From contig NZ_RAIR01000005.1 of assembly GCF_003625485.1 (NCBI RefSeq), forward strand, positions 186,001 through 250,000: 64,000 nucleotides of DNA, given 5' to 3'. The stretch's first letter is position 1; every line of letters starts with the position of its first letter. This stretch comes from Butyrivibrio sp. CB08. Its GTDB lineage: Bacteria; Bacillota; Clostridia; Lachnospirales; Lachnospiraceae. The translations under genes were made by a program, and so were the position numbers. The notes below the pieces were generated by a model. It was given only the letters and a program-made list of their open reading frames with translations, did no database searches and was not told where the DNA came from. This document shows positions 7,768-16,056 of the stretch, one piece after another.

Positions 7768-8231
7768 TGGAGATTTGTAAAGCCATGATAGTAATAAAAA
7801 CTTCTATTTTTCCGGCATCAAGGGAAGAAATGTTTAACAAACTGCAGAAGCTGAAACTATTACAGTATATAGCCTGGCCATATGCAACATTTACGCCTGT
7901 GGGTGAAAAGATCTCCGAGTGGCGAGCCGGGACAAGTTCAGTTTACATGTTCAAACTCTTTGGGATTATACCATTCGGAACGCATAAGATAAATGTCGTC
8001 AGTTTTGATAAGGATGATGGCATATATACTCATGAAGGAAATGAATATGTTCCAACATGGAATCACAGGATTGTTTTAGAGGAAATTTCACCGGATCAAT
8101 GTCTATACTCTGATATTGTTGAGATAGAAGCCGGTTGGAAGACGATATTCGTTTACTTATGGGCTAGGTGTTTTTATGCGCACAGACAGAGAAAGTGGAT
8201 CAGGCTCCTGAGCAAAGGAACGAAAAGCTGA
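7767..8231 (+). CDS. SRPBCC/START-like domain protein
   Basis: The 154-residue product looks like a polyketide-cyclase/SRPBCC fold. It has an early IKTSIFPASREEMFNKLQKL (strand then helix), a run of alternating strands rich in aromatics through the middle, and a C-terminal helix beginning near WKTIFVYLWARCFYAHR. Such proteins bind hydrophobic ligands in a helix-grip cavity. No catalytic motif is evident. The GTG at 7764 and ATGs at 7767 and 7785 compete as start, and GAGTGAAAAG upstream is a weak ribosome site. Confidence 0.6.
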   Translation: MEICKAMIVIKTSIFPASREEMFNKLQKLKLLQYIAWPYATFTPVGEKISEWRAGTSSVYMFKLFGIIPFGTHKINVVSFDKDDGIYTHEGNEYVPTWNHRIVLEEISPDQCLYSDIVEIEAGWKTIFVYLWARCFYAHRQRKWIRLLSKGTKS

Positions 8232-8298
8232 TTTAGGGACTCTGATTATCTTTAAAAATAGCGTGCTAAAGAAGTCGAAGATTGTAGGAGAAAGTGAC

Positions 8299-9135
8299 AT
8301 GAGTGAAAATATTAAACAGAAAACCGTGTTATCATGTTGGATCATATTCGCAATATTGATCTTTGTACATGGATTTGAAGCAATCGTTCTTCGTATGGAT
8401 GAGACGGTGCTTGGTGAAAACTGTATAAACAAGCTGTTTGGCATTTTTGCTGTCTTTGTTGTCCTGCGTCTTCTCAATTGGAAGTGGGAGGATATAGGTT
8501 TTGCAAAAAACGGGTTTTCGAAAGGCATCTGTATCGGTCTTATCCTCGGCATCAGTTCATTCTTGATATCATATACGATTGAGATTCTTATGTTAAGAAA
8601 TCAGGGGTTGAAAGCCCATCTTGGAGTGTTTACTACCGGTTTTTCTCTTACGGGAGAAGCCTCAGTACATACTGGTATCGGTTTCATATTGATGTGTGTG
8701 TTCTTTAACGTTATAAACGTGATCATGGAGGAAGGGACATTTCGTGGGTTGTTCTATAAGATCGTGGATATGGATCATTCCATGAGATTTGCCCTCTTAT
8801 TTCAGGCATTTTTGTTTGGAATCTGGCATATAGTAACCCCGCTGCATAATCTCATCGATGGTGATATTAACACCGCATCTTTTGTCGCCCTTGGAGTAGG
8901 ATATATCATTCTCGCGGGGATGATGGGAATAAAATGGGGACTTTTGTACCGGATGACCGGAAACCTGTATGCCGGTATGGCCGACCACTTTTTTAACAAC
9001 TGTATTGCGACGAATCTACTCCATGTGATAACCGATACAGGAACAGATGATATGATGATCGTTCGAGTTATTATTGCGCAGCTTTTGTCATTTGCAGTTG
9101 TGATAGCAGTGTGGTTAAAAAGAAAGTCTGCGTAA
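8299..9135 (+). CDS. CPBP-family intramembrane glutamic endopeptidase
   Basis: This 278-residue polytopic membrane protein of the CPBP (Abi) family carries its three motifs. They are EExxxR (EEGTFR, residues 144-149), F-x3-H (FGIWHIV, His177) and a later His in ADHFFNN. Family members include Rce1-like CAAX proteases and bacteriocin self-immunity proteins. At least seven hydrophobic segments are visible. The ORF extends upstream, but AGGAG at 8286-8290 fits the ATG at 8299. A role in peptide processing or immunity is inference. Confidence 0.85.
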   Translation: MSENIKQKTVLSCWIIFAILIFVHGFEAIVLRMDETVLGENCINKLFGIFAVFVVLRLLNWKWEDIGFAKNGFSKGICIGLILGISSFLISYTIEILMLRNQGLKAHLGVFTTGFSLTGEASVHTGIGFILMCVFFNVINVIMEEGTFRGLFYKIVDMDHSMRFALLFQAFLFGIWHIVTPLHNLIDGDINTASFVALGVGYIILAGMMGIKWGLLYRMTGNLYAGMADHFFNNCIATNLLHVITDTGTDDMMIVRVIIAQLLSFAVVIAVWLKRKSA

Positions 9136-9164
9136 GGAAAGATTTCAATCACGAGGATACGAAT

Positions 9165-9779
9165 ATGCTGAAGGGATTATTGATATTGGCTTGCGTAGCA
9201 CACGTTTTATGTGGATATAGTGACTGCCTGTTGAGCTATGGAAAGAACGGACGACTGAACTTAAAAGAAATAAATGATCCGGCGAAGATGTCAAAGATGT
9301 TTGACGCTATGCCGCTTTGGCAGCCGATGGCATCTATTCTGATAGGCACATTTTCTATCACAGCATTTACATTTGGCTATTTGGCACTGGCAAGTTGGAT
9401 GCATGGGTATAATACTGTAACTGCTTATATCATGCTGGCCAGCACTGTGCTATTTGTAGTTCCCATAGTTACACACCATATTATATGCGGCTTGGTAGAG
9501 TGGTTTTATATCAAACTCGGAAGAACTGAAGAAGCCCGGGAATTGGTACTGGATTTCCAGAAAAAGACGATCGTTACCATGATTATAGGATACCTCGGAG
9601 AGCTTTTGTTTTTAATAAGCTTTCTGGTTATGGTAGTTTCGAAACAGACAAGCTTGCCTCAGTGGGCATGTATTGTTAATACTTTGCCTATTATGCTTCT
9701 GATCTTGCCAACGAAGATACCGGCAAAAGGAAACGTTGCTGGGGCAATTATGTTTCTTGGCTTGACAATATTGTTGTAA
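9165..9779 (+). CDS. Polytopic membrane protein of unknown function
   Basis: A 204-residue integral membrane protein with about five or six hydrophobic segments. A conserved-looking luminal His pair occurs in VTHHIICGLVEWFY. Similar small proteins are found in Lachnospiraceae without assigned function. GAGG at about 9152-9155 supports the ATG at 9165. An upstream in-frame GTG at 9111 would overlap the CPBP gene and is less likely. It follows that gene by 29 bases and is probably cotranscribed. Confidence 0.65.
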   Translation: MLKGLLILACVAHVLCGYSDCLLSYGKNGRLNLKEINDPAKMSKMFDAMPLWQPMASILIGTFSITAFTFGYLALASWMHGYNTVTAYIMLASTVLFVVPIVTHHIICGLVEWFYIKLGRTEEARELVLDFQKKTIVTMIIGYLGELLFLISFLVMVVSKQTSLPQWACIVNTLPIMLLILPTKIPAKGNVAGAIMFLGLTILL

Positions 9780-9858
9780 TCTTGAATCTGGCAGAATAAG
9801 GGCATAGCCTTTTATCTCGCAATTTAATGTATTATGAGGAACGAGAGGATATCATACT

Positions 9859-10758
9859 TTGGGGAAATATCCTATAGACAAAGAATTGGTAAAATTAAGA
9901 AATCTCCATTTGCCAAATAACAGATTTGTTGTAATGGCCATTAATACATATCTTTCGACTCTTCCTGCGAAGATTAACAAGTCAATTATAGACTATCAGG
10001 AATGGAAAAATGGCGATGTAACCATGCACATGTTTACACCGGTATCGCTAAAGGGAGAGATTTCACCGTGCTTATATTATATTCATGGCGGAGGATTTGT
10101 TTTTAAAGCAACGGATGTTCAATATCATTATGAACAGCAATATGCATTAAAATGCGGTTGCAGAGTTATCGGGATAGATTACAAACTAATGCCTAAACAC
10201 ATTTGGCCCGATGCTATGAATGATTGCATTAATGGATATAAATATCTCCTTGAATATTCTGACAGGCTAGGGATTGATCCTAAACGGACTGTTATCGGGG
10301 GCGACTCGGCAGGAGGCCTTTTGTCGCTTGAAAGCTATTTGGGTATAAAAGAAATTGGACTAATTAAACCCAGTGGATTGATGTTAATATATCCAGTCAC
10401 GGATCATACGAGTAGTACGGAATCCGTCAAAAGATATACAGATACTCCGGTGTGGGATGGAAAGGCAAATAAACTGTTCTGGAAACAGTTCTTAAATGGA
10501 CAGGAGTATATTTCACCAATTCAGAGGGCTGAAGAACTTGATGTGGACAATCTCTTTGTAGAGATTGAGGAATTTGATTGCCTGCACGATGAAGGAAAAT
10601 TGCTATATGAAAAGGCAAAAGAAACTGTTACAAATGCAACCTTGCTGGATAATCATGGGACGTTCCATGCCTTCGATTCCAATTATGATGCAAGAATAGC
10701 CCAAAGTACATTGGAGGCAAGATGCAGTTTTATCAATCAATGCTTTCAATCAAAATAA
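9859..10758 (+). CDS. Alpha/beta hydrolase, HSL-type esterase
   Basis: A 299-residue esterase of the hormone-sensitive-lipase group. It has the oxyanion-hole HGGGF at residues 76-80, the nucleophile in GGDSAGG (Ser150), and a C-terminal HGTFHAFD with the likely catalytic His270. It probably hydrolyses short-chain acyl esters in the cytoplasm. The start is TTG at 9859, behind GAGAGGAT (9843-9850). The first ATG in frame would remove about 25 residues. Residues 28-51 are encoded by the segment duplicated at 7634. Confidence 0.87.
   Translation: MGKYPIDKELVKLRNLHLPNNRFVVMAINTYLSTLPAKINKSIIDYQEWKNGDVTMHMFTPVSLKGEISPCLYYIHGGGFVFKATDVQYHYEQQYALKCGCRVIGIDYKLMPKHIWPDAMNDCINGYKYLLEYSDRLGIDPKRTVIGGDSAGGLLSLESYLGIKEIGLIKPSGLMLIYPVTDHTSSTESVKRYTDTPVWDGKANKLFWKQFLNGQEYISPIQRAEELDVDNLFVEIEEFDCLHDEGKLLYEKAKETVTNATLLDNHGTFHAFDSNYDARIAQSTLEARCSFINQCFQSK
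9942..10012 (+). repeat. 71-bp exact repeat, copy within the hydrolase gene
   Basis: This is the parental copy of the segment at 7634-7704, in frame inside the HSL-type esterase gene. The separation of 2308 bp and complete identity suggest recent duplication, because the flanks share nothing. Confidence 0.95.
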
Positions 10759-10778
10759 TTGTTAAAAGAGGAAATGAA

Positions 10779-11144
10779 ATGAGTTTTGTTTTCGTGGCAC
10801 TTGGTGGCGCATTGGGAGCGGTAGCTAGATATGCAATAAGTCTTATACCGGTAAAAGGACAGTTTCCAATACTGACGTTGGTAACTAATATGCTTGGTGC
10901 GATTCTGATAGGTTTCATAGTTGGATTAACAGATAAAAAAGATGAAATATCACCCAATACGGTACTCTTCTGGAAGACAGGTGTATGCGGTGGCTTCACA
11001 ACATTTTCAACGTTTTCGCTTGAGGCATATAAGTTGCTTGAAAACAAAGCATATGCCCTTGGAGGAGTATATGTAGCGTTAAGCGTTTGCTGCTGTATTT
11101 TCGGTATCTTATTAGGAAAAAAACTGGCGACAATAATTGGATAA
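10779..11144 (+). CDS. crcB: Fluoride exporter CrcB/Fluc
   Basis: A 121-residue four-helix membrane protein of the Fluc/CrcB family, which lets fluoride leave the cell down its gradient as a dual-topology dimer. Signature segments are LGGALGAVARY near the start, NMLGAILIGF, and GVCGGFTTFSTFSLE at about residues 68-82, the phenylalanine/threonine track of the pore. AGAGGA upstream fits the ATG at 10779. No fluoride riboswitch is recognisable. The gene starts 20 bases after the esterase gene and may be read from the same transcript. Confidence 0.93.
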   Translation: MSFVFVALGGALGAVARYAISLIPVKGQFPILTLVTNMLGAILIGFIVGLTDKKDEISPNTVLFWKTGVCGGFTTFSTFSLEAYKLLENKAYALGGVYVALSVCCCIFGILLGKKLATIIG

Positions 11145-11228
11145 TCGTAAGTTATCTCGCAAGATAATGAGAATTTTTCTGTATAAGTTCAACATAGGTA
11201 GTTCATATCATAGATTTAGAGGAAAGAG

Positions 11229-11906
11229 ATGAAACTTCCGGGAGGACTATATCACGAGCTACAGGTCAGGATGACATATAATTCCAATCATATTGAGGGA
11301 AGTAAACTATCTGAGGATCAGACAAGGATGATTTTTGAGACAAACACCCTTGATGTGGGTGACGGCATTCCTGTAGATGATGTGTTGGAAACAGTACATC
11401 ATTTTCGAGCAATCGATTATGTAATAGATATTGCGGAGGATGAACTGACCGAGGATATTATCAAACAGCTGCATTTTATCTTAAAGCATGATACGAAGGA
11501 TTCAACGCTTGGATGGTTTGCTGTTGGTGATTATAAAAAACGTGCGAATGTAGTAGGTGGTCGGGAAACATCCAAACCATCGGATGTCCATAAGCACATG
11601 ATGGATTTGCTTAAAGAGTACAACACCAAAGAAAATGTCACAGTAGAGGATATCATAGCTTTGCATGCCGAGTTTGAGTATATACATCCATTTCAGAATG
11701 GAAACGGCAGAGTCGGACGCCTTGTAGCACTAAAGGAGTGCCTGCGGCATGGTGTGATACCTTTTATCATCGGGGATGCGAAGAAAAATTACTATTACAG
11801 AGGCCTCTCCGAATGGAGAAATGAAAAGGGCTGGCTTACTGATATCTGCTTGGACGGGCAGGATACATTTAAAAGACTTATGGATATGTTGGAAATTCAG
11901 TACTGA
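11229..11906 (+). CDS. Fic-family AMP-transferase, class II
   Basis: A 225-residue Fic protein. The active-site loop HPFQNGNGR (residues 153-161) matches the consensus that binds ATP and metal for AMPylation of target hydroxyls. Near the N-terminus, SNHIEG (19-24) fits the inhibitory (S/T)xxxE(G/N) motif, whose Glu blocks the ATP gamma-phosphate. The protein is therefore expected to be autoinhibited (class II). AGAGG-type ribosome site at about 11217-11222. No toxin-antitoxin partner is adjacent. Confidence 0.9.
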   Translation: MKLPGGLYHELQVRMTYNSNHIEGSKLSEDQTRMIFETNTLDVGDGIPVDDVLETVHHFRAIDYVIDIAEDELTEDIIKQLHFILKHDTKDSTLGWFAVGDYKKRANVVGGRETSKPSDVHKHMMDLLKEYNTKENVTVEDIIALHAEFEYIHPFQNGNGRVGRLVALKECLRHGVIPFIIGDAKKNYYYRGLSEWRNEKGWLTDICLDGQDTFKRLMDMLEIQY

Positions 11907-11986
11907 TAGTGATTTCAAAAATTTCACTTGATGTACCAAAGAACAAGATTTCTTGCTCACGGCTTGTTAAAACAAAATAAGTGTAA

Positions 11987-12030
11987 AAGAGGCCATTTCT
12001 CGTGCGTGTGAGAGTGGCCTCTTATTTTTC
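11987..12030 (+). terminator. Rho-independent terminator after the Fic gene
   Basis: A 9-bp stem, AAGAGGCCA (11987-11995) with TGGCCTCTT (12015-12023), is extended by TCTC/GAGA and followed by ATTTTTC. It ends the transcript of the Fic gene. A TATAGTATG element at 12036-12044 immediately after it may be the -10 of a new promoter. Confidence 0.85.
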
Positions 12031-12059
12031 TATGGTATAGTATGATTGTAATTAACGGT

Positions 12060-12098
12060 AAACAGTGAGGCGTTAGATGAAGCAAGAAAAAGACTTTA
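12060..12098 (+). repeat. 39-bp exact repeat, copy B
   Basis: Identical to 2067-2105, carrying a ribosome site, ATG and seven codons of a GNAT gene but nothing further of it. It gives the start of the pseudogene at 12077. Confidence 0.9.
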
Positions 12099-12121
12099 TG
12101 GAATTTGTATGGGGGGATTAG
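12077..12121 (+). pseudogene. Orphan GNAT start codon segment
   Basis: The duplicated GNAT start runs on for seven unrelated codons (MEFVWGD) and stops at TAG 12119-12121, three bases before the next gene's ATG. The purine run GGGGGG inside it serves as ribosome site for that gene. A coupled leader peptide is conceivable, but a fused fragment is the simpler reading. Confidence 0.55.
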
Positions 12122-12123
12122 CA

Positions 12124-12333
12124 ATGAGTAAGTTAAGGATGCCAAAAATATCTTTTGATCCGGAAAAACAGATAGCTGTAATTAAGTGCAGTATCTGCAC
12201 TGGAGAGCAAGTAGCAGGATTTAAAAGTAAAGAAGATGGCCATTTCACTGAGGTAATGTTAATAAGAGATGCTAAGGATCTAGAGAAGTTTAAAAAAACG
12301 TACAAAATAACAGAGATAAAAAAGGAATACTAA
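12124..12333 (+). CDS. Small conserved CSICxGEQVAGF protein
   Basis: A 69-residue basic protein with the core IKCSICTGEQVAGF and a C-terminal DLEKFKKTYKI-x-EIKKEY. Proteins of this size and pattern occur widely in Clostridia, often mislabelled as aspartate dehydrogenase. Their function is not known to me. The CxxC suggests thiol or metal binding. The in-frame extension to 12109 has no ribosome site, whereas the ATG at 12124 sits behind GGGGGG. Confidence 0.65.
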   Translation: MSKLRMPKISFDPEKQIAVIKCSICTGEQVAGFKSKEDGHFTEVMLIRDAKDLEKFKKTYKITEIKKEY

Positions 12334-12410
12334 AAGAATAGACACTATAAAAATATCTGTCCTTACTATCATGATTTGTAGGAGTATCTTGCAGTTTACA
12401 GGAGGTCGTT

Positions 12411-12719
12411 GTGGGAAATAAAGGAACTAAATTATGCGTCATTTCATTGATTTGTATGTTTTTGGCACCAATAGTTATTTTTTTGATCGTGGGAAGATTT
12501 ATGAGCGGGGACATTTCGGGAGCAACAGCTGATGCCTACGGTGTGATGATACCGCTTGATATTGCATCTTATATTGCAGCTTGGGCTCTTGCGATTATAG
12601 CAAGAGTTAAGTATAAAGACAGATTCAGCTTGGTTCTGATAATTTTATATGGATTATTACTTGCTCTTTCCGTAATCGGAATCATTGTATTATTATGTGT
12701 TTTTATCGGTATGTTCTAG
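12411..12719 (+). CDS. Small membrane protein, three hydrophobic segments
   Basis: A 102-residue integral membrane protein with hydrophobic segments at about residues 8-28, 45-64 and 75-100, joined by a basic loop RVKYKDR. No family is recognised. It starts at GTG 12411, chosen because AGGAGG lies at 12400-12405. The following esterase gene begins 51 bases after its stop. Confidence 0.6.
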   Translation: MGNKGTKLCVISLICMFLAPIVIFLIVGRFMSGDISGATADAYGVMIPLDIASYIAAWALAIIARVKYKDRFSLVLIILYGLLLALSVIGIIVLLCVFIGMF

Positions 12720-12770
12720 CACTATATTTTTAATATAACGTACTATGAGAAATTGGCAGGAAGAAGAAAT

Positions 12771-13604
12771 ATGAACGATTATTTGCGTGAGAGTTTCAGT
12801 TATTTTGGAATATATAAGCGACTCTTTTCAGCAAAGAAATACACATCCCCTGAGAGAGTATGTTTTGGTTCGGATAAGGAGCAGTATTTTCTGTATTATG
12901 AACCTGATAATGCCATAAGCAATAAGATCATATACTGGGTTCATGGCGGAGGATGGAACGCAGGGAATCCTAAATTCTTTGATTATGTAGGACAGCATAT
13001 TTCAAAAGCTGGATACAGGATTATATCTGCAGGTTACAGGCTCTCGCCAAAGCATAAGTATCCCATCCAGATTGAGGATGTATGTTCCTGCTATAACAAG
13101 ACGATAGAATTCCTGAAAGAAAAATGTATAGATACTTCACAAATAATTGTTGTCGGACCTTCAGCCGGAGCTCATCTGACATCAATAATGTGCTATAGCA
13201 AGAAAGTACAGGAAGAGTATGACGTAGACATATCCTCAATAATTGGATTTATAGGGTTCGGAGGTCCTTATAGTTTTAGAAGCGATCAATCCAAAACTAT
13301 CAAGCTGTTGCTTGGTCAGTTGTTTGAAAAGGAATATAGCAGAAAAGATGCAGAACCGGTTTCGTTAATGTCCAAAAACAATATACCTATGCTGCTTATT
13401 CAGAGCAAGCATGATGGCCTCATCCAATATGAGTGCGCTGAGGATTTTGCATTACGTGCCCGAGAATTAGGCAATACCTGCGAATTATACAGTGTAGAAG
13501 ACAAGAAGAATACTCATTCGTGGTATACTGCCGGGTTGTTTTTGGAAACAAGGGAAGAAAACAAGGGATTAGACAAATTCTTTACATGGATTGAAGAACT
13601 GTAA
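12771..13604 (+). CDS. Alpha/beta hydrolase, BD-FAE/HSL-type esterase
   Basis: A 277-residue esterase with HGGGW at residues 58-62 and the nucleophile in VVGPSAGAHL (Ser131). A late HDGL and a C-terminal THSW supply the probable Asp and His. The layout matches bacterial feruloyl or acetyl esterase-like (BD-FAE) enzymes. A TTG at 12753 is in frame, but AGGAAG at 12758-12763 favours the ATG at 12771. It is the second of four alpha/beta hydrolases in the accessory region and is not close in sequence to the one at 9859. Confidence 0.85.
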   Translation: MNDYLRESFSYFGIYKRLFSAKKYTSPERVCFGSDKEQYFLYYEPDNAISNKIIYWVHGGGWNAGNPKFFDYVGQHISKAGYRIISAGYRLSPKHKYPIQIEDVCSCYNKTIEFLKEKCIDTSQIIVVGPSAGAHLTSIMCYSKKVQEEYDVDISSIIGFIGFGGPYSFRSDQSKTIKLLLGQLFEKEYSRKDAEPVSLMSKNNIPMLLIQSKHDGLIQYECAEDFALRARELGNTCELYSVEDKKNTHSWYTAGLFLETREENKGLDKFFTWIEEL

Positions 13605-13623
13605 CGGGAAAGGTGGAAAATAG

Positions 13624-13701
13624 AAAAGCCCTGTTCCGATATTTATTGTATCTAATATTGATACATCAGATATTATGGATGCTTTTGATGTTTTAGGATA
13701 A
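13624..13701 (+). pseudogene. Fragment of a HAD-type hydrolase gene
   Basis: Within the 163-base gap after the esterase, one frame reads PVPIFIVSNIDTSDIMDAF and stops at 13699-13701. Strand-plus-(S/T)N followed by D-x-x-D-I is HAD motif II and its helix, as in phosphoglycolate phosphatase-like proteins. No start, motif I or motif III is present, so this is a relic. The remainder of the gap holds only the ribosome site of the next gene. Confidence 0.45.
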
Positions 13702-13767
13702 TAAATTCAAGTTTGTAGAAATCTTTATCTTTCAGAATAATCAAAATAAAGGAGCAAAGTAGAAGAA

Positions 13768-14274
13768 ATGAATCTTTCTATAAGAAAATGGAGAATCGAA
13801 GACAAGTCAGATCTCGCAATAAACCTAAATAATCTAAAGGTTTTGAATAACCTTAGGGATGGACTGCCATATCCGTACACAGAAGATGATGCAGAGGATT
13901 TTATCCGGATGATGCTATCGGCTGACCCGGACAGTACATTTGCGTTTGCTATAACACTTGATGATAAGGTAATTGGAAGCATTGGAGTATTTCGGAAGGA
14001 TAATATTCATAGCAGGACCGCTGAAATGGGATATTATATAGGTGAGCCATACTGGGGGAATGGCTATATGACTAATGCTATAAAACAGGTCTGTGAGTAT
14101 GTACTTGGGAATACAGATATTATTCGTATATTTGCTGAACCATTTGCGCATAATATAGCTTCATGTAAAGCATTGGAAAAGGCGGGATTCCAATATGAAG
14201 GGACATTAAAGTGCAATGCTATAAAATGTGGCAATATCATTGATATGAAAATGTATGCACTGGTAAGAGAGTGA
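13768..14274 (+). CDS. GNAT N-acetyltransferase, RimJ/RimL type
   Basis: A 168-residue RimJ/RimL-like GNAT. YWGNGYMTNAIKQVCEY at about residues 93-109 is the acetyl-CoA loop and helix, and NIASCKALEKAGFQYEGTLK at about 129-148 is motif B. A clear AAGGAG at about 13751-13756 precedes the ATG at a slightly long distance. Part of the upstream sequence (CTTTCAGAATAA then AGGAGCA) is shared with the leader of the gene at 16553. Confidence 0.9.
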   Translation: MNLSIRKWRIEDKSDLAINLNNLKVLNNLRDGLPYPYTEDDAEDFIRMMLSADPDSTFAFAITLDDKVIGSIGVFRKDNIHSRTAEMGYYIGEPYWGNGYMTNAIKQVCEYVLGNTDIIRIFAEPFAHNIASCKALEKAGFQYEGTLKCNAIKCGNIIDMKMYALVRE

Positions 14275-14381
14275 TTCCCGTTTGCCTGGATAATGTGTTA
14301 GTGCGTTATCTTTGAATATAAATGAGTATGACAAATCGCAATTTGATAAAACAATTATCTTACAGTTAATAGGAGTGAAAA

Positions 14382-14843
14382 GTGATTCTTCGATTAGCAA
14401 ATAAAAAAGATATTAAGGGATTACAGCCATTATATTTTGAATTGGAAAAAGATGCTGTTAAATTTCAACCAGAGCATTTTGTTATTGGAAATCGTGATGA
14501 AGAATTCTTTAATACTATTTTCGACAGTGATAATAAAGACATTATTGTAGCGGAAGAAGACGGAAATATTATTGGATTTGCTCATGTTATGATTCTTGAA
14601 CAAAAAAAGGTTCCTTGCTTGAAAGATGAAAGGGTTCTTTATTTGCAAGATATTGATGTCGCAGAAGAAATGCGCAGTAAGGGGATAGGATCAAAACTTA
14701 TTGATGCATGTAAGAATTATGGAAAAGATAAAGGCGCTGATTTCATGAGGACTCAAGTTTTCCCACAAAATATGCGTGGCATGGAGTTCTATGAAAGAGC
14801 TGGTTTCGCTGAAAAAATGAAAACTATAGAAATCTATCTTTAA
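14382..14843 (+). CDS. GNAT N-acetyltransferase
   Basis: A 153-residue GNAT opening ILRLANKKDIKGL. The acetyl-CoA loop MRSKGIGSKLIDACKNYG lies at about residues 96-113, and the C-terminus carries GMEFYERAGFAEK. The start is GTG 14382 behind AGGAG (14371-14375). A 14-base stretch spanning this start, GAGTGAAAAGTGAT, recurs at 7755-7768 beside the GNAT remnant there. Confidence 0.9.
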   Translation: MILRLANKKDIKGLQPLYFELEKDAVKFQPEHFVIGNRDEEFFNTIFDSDNKDIIVAEEDGNIIGFAHVMILEQKKVPCLKDERVLYLQDIDVAEEMRSKGIGSKLIDACKNYGKDKGADFMRTQVFPQNMRGMEFYERAGFAEKMKTIEIYL

Positions 14844-14907
14844 ACAATAATACAAATTCCCATTTTTCGGGATGAGGCAATACAAATTTTAGGATACGGG
14901 AACAAAT

Positions 14908-15327
14908 ATGGATTTAAATAAAATAGAGAGTTTTATAAGAAAACAAAAAGTTGCGTTTATTTGTTCAGTTGACGAAGAAGGTTTTCCCAATGTAAAGGCA
15001 ATGTTAAAACCAAGAAAGATGGAAGGACTTCACCGGTTTTATCTTTCGACGAATACTTCTTCCATGAGAGTAAAGCAGTATATTAATAATCCGAACGCTT
15101 GTATTTATTTCTATCACAAAGGCTTGATTAAATACACGGGAGTTATGCTGAAAGGAAAAATGGAAGTATTAACCGATCAGGATACCAAAGATATGATATG
15201 GCGAAAAGGAGATACGATGTTTTACAAGGGCGGTGTTACAGATCCGGACTACTGTGTTTTGAGATTTACGGCAGAAAATGGTAGATACTATTGTGATTTG
15301 GAAACTGAGAGTTTTACGATAGAGTGA
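14908..15327 (+). CDS. Pyridoxamine 5'-phosphate oxidase-like flavoprotein
   Basis: A 139-residue split-barrel FMN-binding protein of the PNPOx-like family. Early FICSVDEEGFPNVKAM and central FYLSTNTSSMRVKQYINNPNACIYF are the canonical segments. Such single-domain members bind FMN or F420 and often reduce small molecules. True pyridoxal synthesis is unlikely at this size. It stands alone between a GNAT and an FMN reductase, which might supply or use the same cofactor. Confidence 0.85.
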   Translation: MDLNKIESFIRKQKVAFICSVDEEGFPNVKAMLKPRKMEGLHRFYLSTNTSSMRVKQYINNPNACIYFYHKGLIKYTGVMLKGKMEVLTDQDTKDMIWRKGDTMFYKGGVTDPDYCVLRFTAENGRYYCDLETESFTIE

Positions 15328-15372
15328 TATAAATCGGAGTTTATCAAGATTATATTACACGGAGGAAGAAAA

Positions 15373-15906
15373 ATGAGTAACGTCTTAATCTTATCAGGAA
15401 GCCCAAGAAAAAACGGAAATACGGATCTGTTAGTTTCTTCTTTCGCAAACGGGGCAAAAATAAATCATGAGGTTGAGATAGTTTCAATTCATGATTATAA
15501 AATAAATCCTTGCATTGGATGTAATACATGTTTTACCAGGGAAAAGAATGATTGTTTTCAGAATGATGATATGTCATTAATCTATGACAAATTAGCTGTT
15601 ACAGATATTCTTGTTATTGCATCGCCGGTATATTTTTATGGAATCAGTTCACAGCTTAAAGCAGTAATAGACAGGCTTCATACTCCAAAAAGAAATCAGT
15701 TTCCGATTAAAAGAACTGCTTTGATTTTGGTTGGAGCGGCAAATTTGCCTGAATTGTTCGATGCTATATTGTCACAATACAAGTTGATTTTATCATTCTT
15801 TCATCTTGAAGATGCCGGAACGGTTTTGGTAAGAGGAGCAAAAGATAAAGGTGAAGTAACCGAAGAAGATTTAGATAAAGCATATAGACTTGGAGAAACA
15901 ATGTGA
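15373..15906 (+). CDS. NADPH-dependent FMN reductase / iron-sulfur flavoprotein family
   Basis: A 177-residue flavodoxin-fold oxidoreductase. SGSPRKNGNTDLLV (residues 8-21) is the flavin phosphate loop. A cysteine set C-x2-C-x2-C-x7-C occurs at residues 47, 50, 53 and 61. SPVYFYGISSQLKAVIDR is the conserved core. GGAGG lies at 15361-15365. The stop codon is only four bases from the terminal hairpin of the decayed IS605-type element, so the last residues may have been replaced by the insertion. Confidence 0.87.
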   Translation: MSNVLILSGSPRKNGNTDLLVSSFANGAKINHEVEIVSIHDYKINPCIGCNTCFTREKNDCFQNDDMSLIYDKLAVTDILVIASPVYFYGISSQLKAVIDRLHTPKRNQFPIKRTALILVGAANLPELFDAILSQYKLILSFFHLEDAGTVLVRGAKDKGEVTEEDLDKAYRLGETM

Positions 15907-16056
15907 ACTACTCCGACTTAATGCTTCGCATTTGAAGTCGGAGCTTCCTGCTTCAACCACTACCGCGTTGGCTACGATATTACGTAACTCAATGACTTAC
16001 ACAATGTCCACAGGCGTATAAGTTCGGGCTATTCCATCCCTACTTATATTTGGTTT
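15907..16056 (-). mobile_element. 3' flank of an IS200/IS605-type element (omegaRNA/right-end region)
   Basis: This stretch follows the tnpB stop on the - strand. In intact IS200/IS605 elements that is where the omegaRNA scaffold and right-end hairpin lie. A two-part hairpin is visible at 15911-15943, with 9-bp stem CTCCGACTT/AAGTCGGAG and inner AATGC/GCATT. The rest has no coding potential. I see no tnpA and no left end. Confidence 0.6.

Noticed and set aside
9821..9839. Recurring TATAAY-GTA-TATGAG sequence (also near 12734 and 60198) as a conserved mobile end
   Set aside because: The copies share only a -10-like hexamer and a few following bases. Ordinary promoter similarity explains this.
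10740..10778. Fluoride riboswitch ahead of crcB
   Set aside because: The gap is too short, about 20 bases after the esterase stop, and lacks the conserved GGNGATGG-type start and the pseudoknot partners.
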